Shown here: positions 25,976 through 38,600 of the stretch, in pieces
Position numbering within the stretch: the stretch's first letter is position 1
Layout: each line of letters opens with the position of its first letter
Assembly: GCA_032717465.1 (NCBI GenBank)
Contig: CM064690.1
Coordinates: 30,658,153-30,722,152, forward strand
Direction of reading: 5' to 3'
Length of the DNA: 64,000 nucleotides
Source: Coenobita brevimanus
Lineage: Eukaryota; Arthropoda; Malacostraca; Decapoda; Coenobitidae
Program-made: the position numbers and the translations under genes
The notes under the pieces: generated by a model
The model's input: the letters and a program-made list of their open reading frames with translations, nothing else
Told to the model about the DNA's origin: nothing
Databases searched by the model: none

Positions 25976-26499
25976 TAATAATCCATCCATCCATCCATCA
26001 TCCAATCCCACGTTGCCCCATGAGGAGCATAGGAGCCCAGGGCTAGGCAATTTGGTCCTCACATTTCAGACGAGAGTGACCAGCCTCACTCATCCCTGAG
26101 TGGCATTACATGAGCAGTAAACACCAACCATCCCTTGGATATAAACCTTCACAAGTTCAATCTAATTGAAGCGTTGTAATTACCCACTAAACCACCAGGC
26201 ACCATAATTTGGTTATGTGGTTACCACCCAGCATACTAAATGGTTTCATGGTGTACAGGAAACCATTAGGCTTGTCACTCAGTTTAGAGTCACCCACAGG
26301 CAGGAGGAGGAGGAAAGAATGAAGGAAAGAAAGACAAAAGAAGGAGTGTAAAGTCACCCGAAGGCAGAAAGATGAGGAAAAGAATGAAGTACAGAAAGAC
26401 AGAAGACGAAGGAAGGACTGGAGGGAGGAGAGGAAAGGGCAGACATCTGAGAGCAGCACTACATTGAGTGAGTGGATGGTGAGTGCCCCCACCTACCAT

Positions 26500-26537
<38 letters not shown>

Positions 26538-26559
26538 TAATAATAATAATGATAATAAC

Positions 26560-26600
<41 letters not shown>

Positions 26601-29600
26601 GGAAAATAATAATGAGGGATGTAATGGAATGTCTGTATACTAAGAAGCCCAAATAGTGAGTCATGTACTTGTATATTGTAGTGTTTCGGTACTATATTTG
26701 CGGCGCTTGACTCTGAGGTTGTTATTATTGTGCCCTGGCAACCAATCATTCAAAAGTGCGTCTGATTTTGTGTATAATATAAGACGCAAGTGATTCGTGT
26801 ATAATATGTTCGTGTATAATAATATTCTTGTATAATATATTCGTGCATAATAATATGATTCGTGTATCATATGATACGAAATAGGATGCACTTTTGAATG
26901 GTACATTGCCAGGGTACGATAATGCCAACCTCAGAGTCGTGCGCCGCGACTATAGTGTGCTGCATGGTGTAGTAAACCTTTTTGTAACCATGTGTGCATG
27001 AGTGTGTGTATGCGTGCATGAGAGGAGAGAGAGAGAGAGAGAGAATAAATTGTAAACTCACCACACTGCCATATTTTGGGTCAAAGTCGCGCTGCCTAGC
27101 GGCATTTACATTCCACTTAAGCGGTGCCACCAGTGGCTTGAGGTTGCGGTCAAATGATGGCAGCGTTTGGCTTGACCCATCACTTTCGTCGTCATCATCT
27201 TGCTGATATGGGTAATGGATAGTTAGGCATCAGCAATACGTGTTAAAATAGTGAATATATATTACTAATTTAGGACAATTAATAGTTTTTTCAATGCAAA
27301 AATGAAATGCAAATGTTGGAAACCTGTAGAACAGCTGGTGTTCCCAGAAAAAAAAATTAACAAGACAGAGCGAAAATTAAGATTTGTTCATTTTGAGATG
27401 CCTGGACACACTGTGCTTAAAAGACTGGGGGCCACTGGCTAAAGGAAATGCCAACTGATGAAGACAATCCACAGTTGACCAGTTGCACACATGAAGGGCT
27501 GAGAGTACCAGTTAACTGCTGCAACAGTGAGTTAGACAGAAAAGTGGTGAAACTGATATTAAATTTTCCCTTGCAATGCTGAAAGTTTTTAAATTCATCA
27601 CTCTCTCACCTGGGACAAGTTGAAGGCTGAGTGTGATCTCCTCAAGTTAGATCCACCCCGGATGGGAGATGATCTAGGGGACCCTTTGAGCCTAGTCGTG
27701 TATGTTTCTCCACTTCCGCTACCACTACCAATGCCTGCAACAATTTAATCACCATGAGAGGAATCAATAAATTACAGTAATCCCTTCAAGAGCCAACATA
27801 ATAGAGCCAAAGACATGTCCGGGACTTGGATTTGTCCGGGACTTGGGAAAATGCTTCCTGGACAGGTACTTAACGACCCTAACCCAACCTAACTTTGAAA
27901 ACCACCTAAATAACTCCCTACTGGACATGCACAGCACCTACAGGATTGAGGCTTCTGGCAATAGGTAGATAGAGAGATTAGTAAGCATCACCTTATATAT
28001 TGCAAAGCTTATTGTTTTGGTGAGTATTATTATTACTGGGTATTTTTCTTTGCACTTTTCTTCTCTGATATTATACAGGAAGGTCCCCTAGGGTAACCCG
28101 TGTATTTGTGCCAAATATAAATCACCTTTACCTATATTTGAAGGTTATATACTCATTTTTGGTGCAAAAATTGTATATTTGAAATTGAAATATATCAGAC
28201 ACTAATTGAGATGCAGCTATTTGGTTGAAATTAACACAGTAAAAAAGTTTGATGAGAATTTTGGCATAATATTTTGCTCTTTAGCCTAGTGGTGGAACAG
28301 TTGGTTGGTGTTGGAGTTCAAGCAGCAAGTGCAATGAAATGAAATAACCATCAGCTTATGTAAGAAATTTGCTGTTAGGCTTTTTTTGGTGGTAAGAAGC
28401 AAATGAAGTGCAGTGAAAAGAAATAACTACCAGCTTCAGTGAGCTGGAATTTTGTTTTTAGACTCTGTGTGGTGAGTGACCCTTGGCAAAACCGTACACC
28501 CAATAAATCCATTTTATATCTGACTCAAAATATATTAATCTGTTATGCAATGAAGTTTTTTCATACCCATCCTCATTCTAAAATGAGGGCAAGCTGTACC
28601 TTCACACAAATGTACAATTACCATACTAACCTCTGGACTTGCTGGAAAGAGCATCACCGTTTTTTCTTGACTTTCGTTCCTCCTGCTGCTGTCTGTAACA
28701 AAGTGAGTACGGTAAATATCAGAGATCAGTTCCACTTTACAACAATCAAATACTAGTCATTGTAAATAAATTGTTAATAATCTTTTCCCAATATCCTATT
28801 ATTTTCTTGAGCAGGGTCAAGAATCATACTTGTGCAAATGTCAAGAAACGACTGTAGATATGAAAATACACACAGACAGACAGGCACAGATAAAGAGACA
28901 TGCTGTAGCTGTTGTCATTGCCCAAGGTGCAATATGATTGTGAATCAGGTGGACTATACAAAACTGTCCACTTTAGCCTGGTGTTCCCACATACCTTTCA
29001 CTGAGGCTATAATGAAGAACTGTCTGTGTTGTGAGTGTGAAGTGAGGGTGTTGTGATAAGAGTGATGCATGAAGTGGGTAAGTGTACTGTGGTGTTGGGG
29101 GCCTCATGACAGTGAGAACACAGTGGACTGTTTGTGAGTTATATTTTGAGTTGGCAATGAGGCAGGGAAAGTGATGGCCACATCATAGTTTCACTGTAGA
29201 CAGTCAGAAACTGATAATTATATCTGAAAAACAGACAGACAAAGACAGACAGATAGACAGATGTACATCAAGAAAGACAGACACACTGAGATAGACAAAA
29301 TAAACTAAAATTCAAATACTGTGGTCACCTCTCCTCATCAGCTTCCAAACGCTTCTGCTCCAACACTTTCCTCTCTCTCTCCACCTGTTCCTTCATTCTC
29401 CTCTCCTTCTCCTTCCTCTCTCGACGCATTTGTTCAACCTGTTCATGCAGCATTTTCATCTGTTCATTTTGCTTCCTGAGCCGGTCATGTTCCTGAAACC
29501 AGAAGTGAAAATACTAGTATCATCGTCATCATCCTGACCTCTTTTCCCCACCCATGAATGGGGTGAGGTAGGGTTCAGACAGCAAGAAAATGCCTGGCAG

Positions 29601-32600
29601 AGGGAAAAGTACCAGTGGCATTCCTATATCAACAGGACACACTCACTATTCTGGCCCCTGTAACCCTGACTCCATCTCAAGGCTAAAAATGGAAACAAAT
29701 CAAGTAAAATAAGTCATGTGACACCGTGCTAAGGTACAGCTGAAGTTTTCTATGGGGTGGGAGATAAACCAAGTGGCAAAGACAGCTAATTACTTTATGA
29801 GTCAATCCCATCATACCCTCTTCGAGGTGTTGGGGCCTGTGGCTAGGCAACCATAATCAAGTACATTTAAGAGTAGATTACCAGCCTACTTCCCTTGGTG
29901 GCATTACATTTACAAACTTAGTGGTAGGTGGTGCCTGCCATCATCCACTCACTTGATGTAATGTTGTCTACTTCTTTCTTTCCCTTTCTCATTCAATCTG
30001 TGTGTGTATCCTCCTCTCTTCTTACTACTCCCTTTCCTTCTTGTCATTTTTTAGTACACTTCTTTCCACTTCAGGTGGCTTTACACTGAGTGACAAGCCT
30101 AATGGTTTCCTGTAACCCAGGAAACCATTTATAATGCTGGATGGTAACCATGTATTACAGGGTGAAGTGGAGCCTGCTTTGGTTCCACTGTTAACTGGGT
30201 GGAGATACAAATGCAACATCCAACCACGAAACAGATCTCCACACTATTCCCCGCACCTTGCTGTGGCAAAGCACTGTCACTCACAAACGAACATCAGTTC
30301 ACTGCACAGGATAACCTTGCAGGGGCAGTTGCTTGCCTGTAGTTGATGGGTTTACTCAGCCAGATTTGGGCTGATCAATAACACCAACAACATGAACAAA
30401 CTCCATTCTACCTTCTCCTCTCTTCACTTCTTCCTTATTTGTCTTTCACTAATCTGTTTCTCCTTCCCTCTCCCTCTTCCTCACTCCCCCCTCCTTCTCT
30501 CCATTCTCTATCTATCTTCTCCTTCCCACTTCTGCCACTGAGTCTTCAGGTGTGATGACAATGTCTCCCATCTTTTTCCTACTTGTTTCCTCTCCTCCTC
30601 CTCCTCTATTGTCTCTCTCCCTGGTTTCTCTTCTTCCTCCACTTTATTTTCTCTCATGGCATCTCCATCTCACCTCTTCAGGACCCTTTCCTCCTCTTCT
30701 ACATTTTCTCTCCCTGCCTTCTGCTCCACTTTCTCCTGAACATTCTCTTTCTATCCATCCCTACCATTTATTCCCTCTCTTTTTGTTTCCCTTTCTCTTC
30801 CTCTCTTTCTCTCCATCCCTCCTTCATTTCTCCTCCACTTCCTACCTCTGCTTCTCTCCGCTGTTCGTCCAGCTGCTGTGAGTCCCCAGGTGTTATGGAC
30901 ATGGATCGCATCTGATTACTCAAGGCAAAGTTCACCATTCTCCACATCTCCTCATTCTCCGCTTGTAGTTTCTTTTGACGCTCTTCCTGGAGAGAGAAAA
31001 AAAAAAAACAATGTTAGTATGATAAAACATAAGCATTCTGAAACTCCCTCTCTGACCCTTCTCTTTCCTTTTCTTCACTCCTCTTCAGTTCCTTTCCTTT
31101 CCTTCTCTTCCCTTCCCTTTCCTTTCCTTTCCTTCCCTTCCTTTCCCTTCCCTTCCTTTCCCTCACCTTCCCTTCCCTTTCCCTTTCTTCCTTTCCCCTC
31201 CCATATCAAGCACTGTTTCTCATCATCATCATCATCATTTGCCCTCTTTCCTCTATCTACAGATGGAATGACATAGGATCCAGAGAACAAGGATGGAAAA
31301 ACATGATACACGGAGAACTAATCAAAGGCATACCCAGTGAAATGGGGCATACATTAATTCAATACCATTCAAACCCCTGAACTCCTGACTGCCATACAGG
31401 TCTCATGGACGAAATTTTGCCGAATATTTCATTTCTCCTAACTGTTTTCCTTAGTTGGCTAATATTCTTTAGCAGCTCCACTGAACACTTAGCCTAAGCA
31501 AATAGGCTATCCCTGAACTCCTTTCCTGTCCCTCAAAAATGGCAGACTGCTAAATAAGGGCAACTCTAGCCTGCAAACCACTGGGTTCTCATCTGCATGA
31601 GCCTGGGGTTACAACAACAACAAGTACCTACCATAGCAGCACTGGCAGCCTGCAGCTTCCTGAGTTGTTCCTGTATTCTGTCCTCAGCTTCTTTTAATCT
31701 GGCACGGCCTTGTTCATCCTTTGTGTTCTCCAACTGACTGCTGGCTTCCTCCATCTCCTCCATCTTCTTTATTGTGTCCTGGAAAAAAAAAAATCACATT
31801 AAGCAGAAAAATCATTACCATGATCATTATCATCTCAACATTCTCTTTCACATTACAGTACAGTACATATAATATCTTAAAATCAGCAGTGTTTTATACT
31901 GGCCATACACACAAACATACTGAAGTGTAAAGTGAAGAGGAAACTGTTATGGACAAGGTGTTGCAAAAATCTTAAAATCCCCTTGGAACAAGGCTATAGA
32001 CAGAGAGACAGAGAGGAAGCGAGATAGATCGATGGATATATATAGACAGACACACTAGCTATCTATCTATTGCTAGACACCTTAATCCCATAAGGGGTAG
32101 CAACAAACAAATCGCCTCCATGTCGCCCTGTCCCCCGCCATTTCATTGCCCTGTTCCCAACTTACACCCCCCTTCCTCATATACCTCTCCACTCCATCCC
32201 TCCATCTCATCTTTGGCATCCCCCTCCCTCTCCCCTCTTCCACCTCACTCACATACTGTACACTCTCCTCATCAGTCCCTTGCTCTCTATCCTCTCCACA
32301 TGACCAAACCACCTCAGCGCATTTCTCCTAATGCTTCCTATCACATCCACACCACAATGCTCCTTTCATTTGTCAGTCTCTCCATATGACTCCACATGCT
32401 CCTCTCAAATAACTCATTTCCACTGCTCTCACTCTTGACTTCTGTCCCTCCAACAAGGTCCATGTTTCACTTCCATACATTAGAGTTGGTATCACAATAC
32501 TGTCACGTAGCAGCTTTTTCACTTCCACGCTCACTTCACTGTTCCTTATCACTGCTTTCAAGGAACCAGCAACCATTCTTCCCAGTTGCACCCTTCCAAG

Positions 32601-35600
32601 CACTTCACCCTCTAAACTTCCTTCCTTACTCATCACACTACCCAAGTACTTAAACGCACTCACATTTTCCATTTCCTCCTCATCCAGCCTCACTGTACAT
32701 TCACTGACTTCACTTCTCTCAAAGACCATAACTTTACGCTCCCCTACATTCACCTTTAGATTCTGAATCTTGCACACACTCCTAAGCTCATCCACCAAGC
32801 CTTGTAGCTCCTCTTCGTCTTCATTTAACAACACAGTGTCATCTGCAAACAATATTGCCCTCTCTCACTAGGGCCACTCCAACATCCACTGCCCTACCTT
32901 GTATCTCCTTTACAGCCCCATCCATATACAGACTGAATAACCATGGAGACATGACACATCCTTGTTTCAATCCAACCTCCAAACAGAAAAATTCACTCAG
33001 TTCACTATCCACACACACTGTAGCCTTAGCACCCTCATACATACTCTTTGTGGCCTTCAACATCTTCCCATCTACTCCATATATTCTTAATACTTTCCAC
33101 AATCCTTGTCTATCCACCCTGTCATATGCTTTCTCCAAATCCATGAAGGCCGCATACAACTTCTTTTCCTTCTCCAGAAACTTTTCCACTAAAGATCTAA
33201 AAATGAATATCTGATCTACACAACCTCTTCCCTTAAAACCTCCCTGTTTTTCTCCAACTAATTCCTTTGTTATTTCCCAAACTCTGTCAATGAGTATCCT
33301 ACCATATATTTTTCCTATTACACTAAGACAAATGCCCCTATGATTACCAAACACTTCCTTTTCCCTTTTTCCTTTGTACAAGGGAATAATTATAACTGAC
33401 TTCCAATCCTCCGGGACTCTACCTTCCTCCCAGGCCAATCTGCACATCTTCCACATCCATTCTACTACTAACTCTCTCCCATGCTACAGCATTTCACCAC
33501 ACACTCCATCAATTCCTGGGGCTTTTCCCATTTTAACTTTCTTCACTGCTTCCACAACTTCCATCCTGCTGACTTCTTCCTCTCTTCGCACATCCCTCCT
33601 TCTCCCACCCATTCACCAGCCACTTATACTTGCATTATTTTCATTCTCTATGTTCAACAATTCCTTAAATTGTTCTCTCCATCTACTCACTTTTTCTCCC
33701 TTCTCCACTAGTAATCTACCATTTTTATCTTTCACTCAGCAGTTAACTTCTTTGTCTATCTGTGTCTTTCTGTGTCTATCTTTGACAGACAAAGATAAAT
33801 AAACAGATAGACAGATGGATAGATGAAGTGAATGGGATATCATGACACATACCTCCTCAAGCTTCACAGACTCTTCAAGCAGTTCCTGTTCCTCGTCCAT
33901 TTCCTTTTTCTTAGCAGCTAGGCTTGCCAGTAGATCCTTGGGCTTGAGAGATCGGCTGGGGATGGACGGCAGATTATCGACTTTATCCGGGAGTTTCTCT
34001 CTTTCCTTGCTTTCCAGACCCTGCTTCACCCCATCCTTAGCTGAGGAAGAGGTTGGGAACGTTTGCTTGCCCCGCTGCTGGTCCTGGGTGATGTTTGTTT
34101 CTTTTGTGTCCCAAGAATTTACCTAGAAATGAATTACTTTTTCAGAGGGGCATGTGGACCTGTGTGGAGAGATAGTATGAGGAAGCTATGTAGAAATACT
34201 GACACATGTGGAAGGTATATGGAGAAACAGACAGGTGAGGAAGTTATGTGGAGAGGCTCACAGACACAAGGAGATATCATGGAAAGACATGCAAATAAAG
34301 AAGCTGGAAGCAGGGCAGTGAAATGGCAGGGGACCGGGTGACATAGAGGCAATTTGTTTGTGGCCACCCCTTACAGGATTAAGGTGTCTAGCAATAGATA
34401 GACAGTAGTAGTAACAATACTTAAAATAAATCAGCAGATAAAAGGGGCTAAGGCACCTGATTATAAAGACACTGATGAGTAGGAAGATAGATACACAGAC
34501 TGATAGGCAGCCAGAAAGAGAAAACATACCTTCGTCCCAAGGGAGGGTTTAGCCAGGCCACCTTCCAAACTCCCCAGCCCTCCATTCACTATTGTGTTAC
34601 TGTTCCGTCCATCCATTTCTTTATCTGACGGAAATGGTTTGTGGTCTGTTAAAACTGGCTTTAGGGTCCGGTTGACATGGGGGATGGTGCGAATCTTTCC
34701 ACTGTCCGTTAACTGATCGTTGATATCAGGGTATGTGGTCTCCCTTGGGCTGGGAGTTGCGATGAAAGCAGTGTTTAAGTCAGACCCAGACTTGGGAGAT
34801 CTGGGGCTCGGAGTCTGAGAGCTAATGAAGGTTGTGTCCAGGTCTGGGTACTCAAACATTACTGTAAAATAAATATGCTCTTGTCATTATTATTATTATG
34901 ATTATCACTATTAATCATAATCATGTCTGTGAGCATCATGCCTTGAGAGTAAATGCAGAGAAGAGTAAAGTGATGGTTACTAACAGAGAAGGTGACTCCC
35001 AGTATGATGTCACAGTGAATGGAGAGAGACTGGAATTGGTGAGAGTTCAAATACCTGGGTACAGTGATAAAAAAGAGAGGAATATGTGCAAAAGAAGTTA
35101 AAAGTAGAGTGACATATGGAAGAAAAGTAGCTGGTGCAATGAAGGCCTTGATAAGAAACAGAGGCTTGAGTGTTGCAGCTGCACGAGGCTTACATGAGGG
35201 AGTGTTAGTAGCCTGTGTGAAGCTGCAGAATGTGGTGAATGTTTTTGGCGTATCCGGTAGAGCCAGGATTCCGGGAGATTGAATGATGAGTGAATGGAAG
35301 TGTGGCCTATTGGACTGGGCAAGTCTGTACTGTCTGGACATTGCTACTCCTCACCCTGCCCTTGAGTGGGAAAGGAGGTCTGGATGCTGCTGCTGCTGAT
35401 GATGATGATGATGATTATCAAAGGCTAAATAAAAGCTGTGTCCAGTCAGGGTACTCAAATGTCACTATGGAAGAAATATGTCATCATCCTCATCATTATT
35501 ATTATCAATATCAACCATCATCATTGCAGGGATGTGATGAAAACTGTGTTCAGCATAAGGCAGCGGTGTGGCTTGTATATCTGTGTATTTCTGCTTTAAA

Positions 35601-38600
35601 TAATTTAATACAAAACTGTTTTCCCTCAAAAAATTGGTGCATGTTGAATATGACTAACTGGCAAACTGAGTAACTTATTTTCCTAAATATCCCTTGCTAA
35701 ATCATTAGTGAGAATTACATATGGCTGGAAGTACATTATATGTTTTTATAATCAATACTGACAGACAAGAGAATAAGCATGAGCATGAAATGTAAATGAT
35801 CAAGATCAATGTCCAGTTATTTGTTATTCTAGCAATACTTGACACATGTGAAAGCGATGCTGTGCCCCCAAGGGAGTCAAAAGCTCCATCATCTCTCTCT
35901 TATACTGTATCTACAGGGTTTTTAGCCAACAGTACCATAAACAGTAAATGCAATGAAGTTGTGTAAACTGTATTAGTAATATCATTTATTGTTATGCATG
36001 GCTACAAGTAAGCTTTGTCATCAAATATGCACTGACTGTGTGCTGACAGACCAACACCCTGTGCTGTTAGAAAAAATATTTTGGAAAGTGGAGGCTCATC
36101 CTTCTATCCTTCCATCCTCTTCTGTCTTTCTTTCCTTCATTCTTTCCTTGTCCTTCTGCCTATGGGTACCTTTACACTTCCTCTTCTGTCATTTTTTCCT
36201 TCATTCTTTCGTCTTCCTTCAGCCTGTGGGTGACTCTACACTGAGTGACAGGCCAAATGGTTTCCTGTACACCAGGAAACCATTTACTACACTGGGTGGT
36301 AACCATACAACCAAATCTTGGCACCTAGTGGTTTAATGGGTAATTATTGCGCTCCAATCAGATTAAGCCAGTGAAGGTTTATGTCCAAGGGATGGTTGGG
36401 GTTGATTCCTCATGTATTGTTACTCAGGGATGAGTGAGGCTGATCACTCTCATCTTAAATGTCAGGACCAGCTGCCTAGCCCTGGGCTCCTACACTTCTC
36501 ATGGGGCAATGTAGCACTGGATGATGGATGGATGGAGGGAGGCTCTTGGAAACTGCATATTCAAATTTCAGAGGTTATGCTGTATATACAGTAACTTCTT
36601 ACATGACACATCCTCCTTGATGCTGAACATTGAAGTTGTGTTGGTCTTGCGTTCAATGCGTGAGTTCGTGGTCAGCATGGGGTACATGAGTCGCCATAAG
36701 TCATACCCTCCTTGCAATACCCAGGCACGGCTTTTGTAATGGCGACCGGGATCCCACTGGAAAAGTATACCATCATTATCATCAATGTAAGCCTCTCCTT
36801 CTCCTCTAAACTATTATCATCATCATCCATACACAGATCTTATATTGGCAACCAAGATCCCACTGACAAAAATACTGAATATCATTACACAGGTCTTAAA
36901 AAATATATTAATACAGTAAACCCTCAATATACTGAACCCTCTTTTAATGAATGTTATCTTCATTTAATGAATCAGTCTCTGGGTGACCAGCATCGTGAGA
37001 GGAGCCATAAATATAGCATTTAACTACGCTGGGTGGTAACCACATAACCAAATTATGGTATCTGGTGGTTTAGTGGGTAATTAACCCCTAGGGTACGCAA
37101 TTCTCCAGCCTCGATTACGCTCCAGGATGCAAAAACAGGCCTATTTTTTACTTTCTCAAAGGTCAAAAGTTTTATGCCCGATTTAGAGAACTTGAATTTA
37201 CACTCCTGAACATGCAAACCCCACCCTCCTAGACCCAATAGTTACCAAGCTATGGCCCGTCAAAGCTGATAACAGTTACTCGTCACGGCCCCAGCGAGAA
37301 AAATAATACGCCGCTCGCACCTGTTTCCTTCACAAAAATATGTACAAAAATGACCAAAATCAATTTTTTTTGGTGTGTCCAGATGTTATAAACCACTGTA
37401 ATGTGCTTAGAAAAAAGTAAAATGGTTACAAACCCCCCCAATAAATTTGCTAAATAATAAAAATTATGCTCCCCTCCTCTCCTCATAACTCGAATCCCCT
37501 CCCTCCCCTTCCCTTCTCTTCTCTTCTCTTCTCTTCTCTTCTCTTCCCTTCCCTTCCCTTCCCTTCCCTTCCCTTCTCTCCCTTCGTCTAACCTTCCCTC
37601 CCCTTTTCGCCTCACCCCTGAAATTTTAGGATCACAAATAGTTTGGTCATAAAATTAGATTTTAAAATCACAGAGCCCAGAAAAATTGAAGCTGACCATT
37701 TTCTGGCCTAAGTCAAACAAGGTAGCATAGCAGTGGTCATTTCTCTCATTAAATTACAGATCCAAATGTGACTCTGGCACTTTTACCTTAGAACACAACT
37801 GAACATGAAAATCAATAGGTGAGAAAGAGGTTTTGTTGGGGGAACATCATCATCGCTGGCATCCTATCTGTGAGAATTAGGTTTGGATGGGGGAACATCA
37901 TCATCACTGGCATCCTATCCCTCTTCCTCTCTGCTCTGCCCCACTCCTTTGCATCATCATCATCATCATCATCTCCCTCTACTCTGCATCATTATGATCA
38001 CCACATCCCTCTCCTTTATACCATCATCACCATCATCATCATTATCATCATCTTCATCATAATACTTACCTGACTCATAGCAGCAGCAAGGACCTTCACA
38101 GGAGGAGGTGAAGGTGGGTTTTCCGTCTCCCAGTCAACCAAGATTATATAGTCAACCAAGTGCCTTTGCGTCACCCACAATGAACGACTTGTTTCATCTA
38201 ATTCATTGCCAATTCGTCCAGCTGTTAATCTGATTATGGAGAAAATAATAACGATCATCATCAACATCATCCAGACCTCTTTCCCAACCAAGGATAGAGT
38301 GAGGTTGGGTCCCACGTGAGAAAAAAAAATCACAGAAGGAAAAACTAACTCAAAGCCTATGGAAGTAAATGGACCACACAGTCATTCGTTCTGTATTCAA
38401 ACTTCAGAATCCAGACTCCACCCTACAGGCATAAACATCCACAATTATTTGCTTCATAATACCATGCTTCCATGCATCGGCCTTGGTCACTTAATGGAGA
38501 CTCTCCATGCTGTTCGATCTCTGGCAGTTTCCCTATTCAGTCCCTTGTCCCTGAGGTTACACTCAATGACCTCGTCCCAGGTCTTTATTGGTTTACCTCT

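Noticed and set aside
38221..38222. Acceptor at AACAG directly before CTGGACG for USP8 exon 6
   Set aside because: Would put the exon out of phase with exon 5 and lose the LTAG residues that match USP8. The upstream ATAATCAG fits both.
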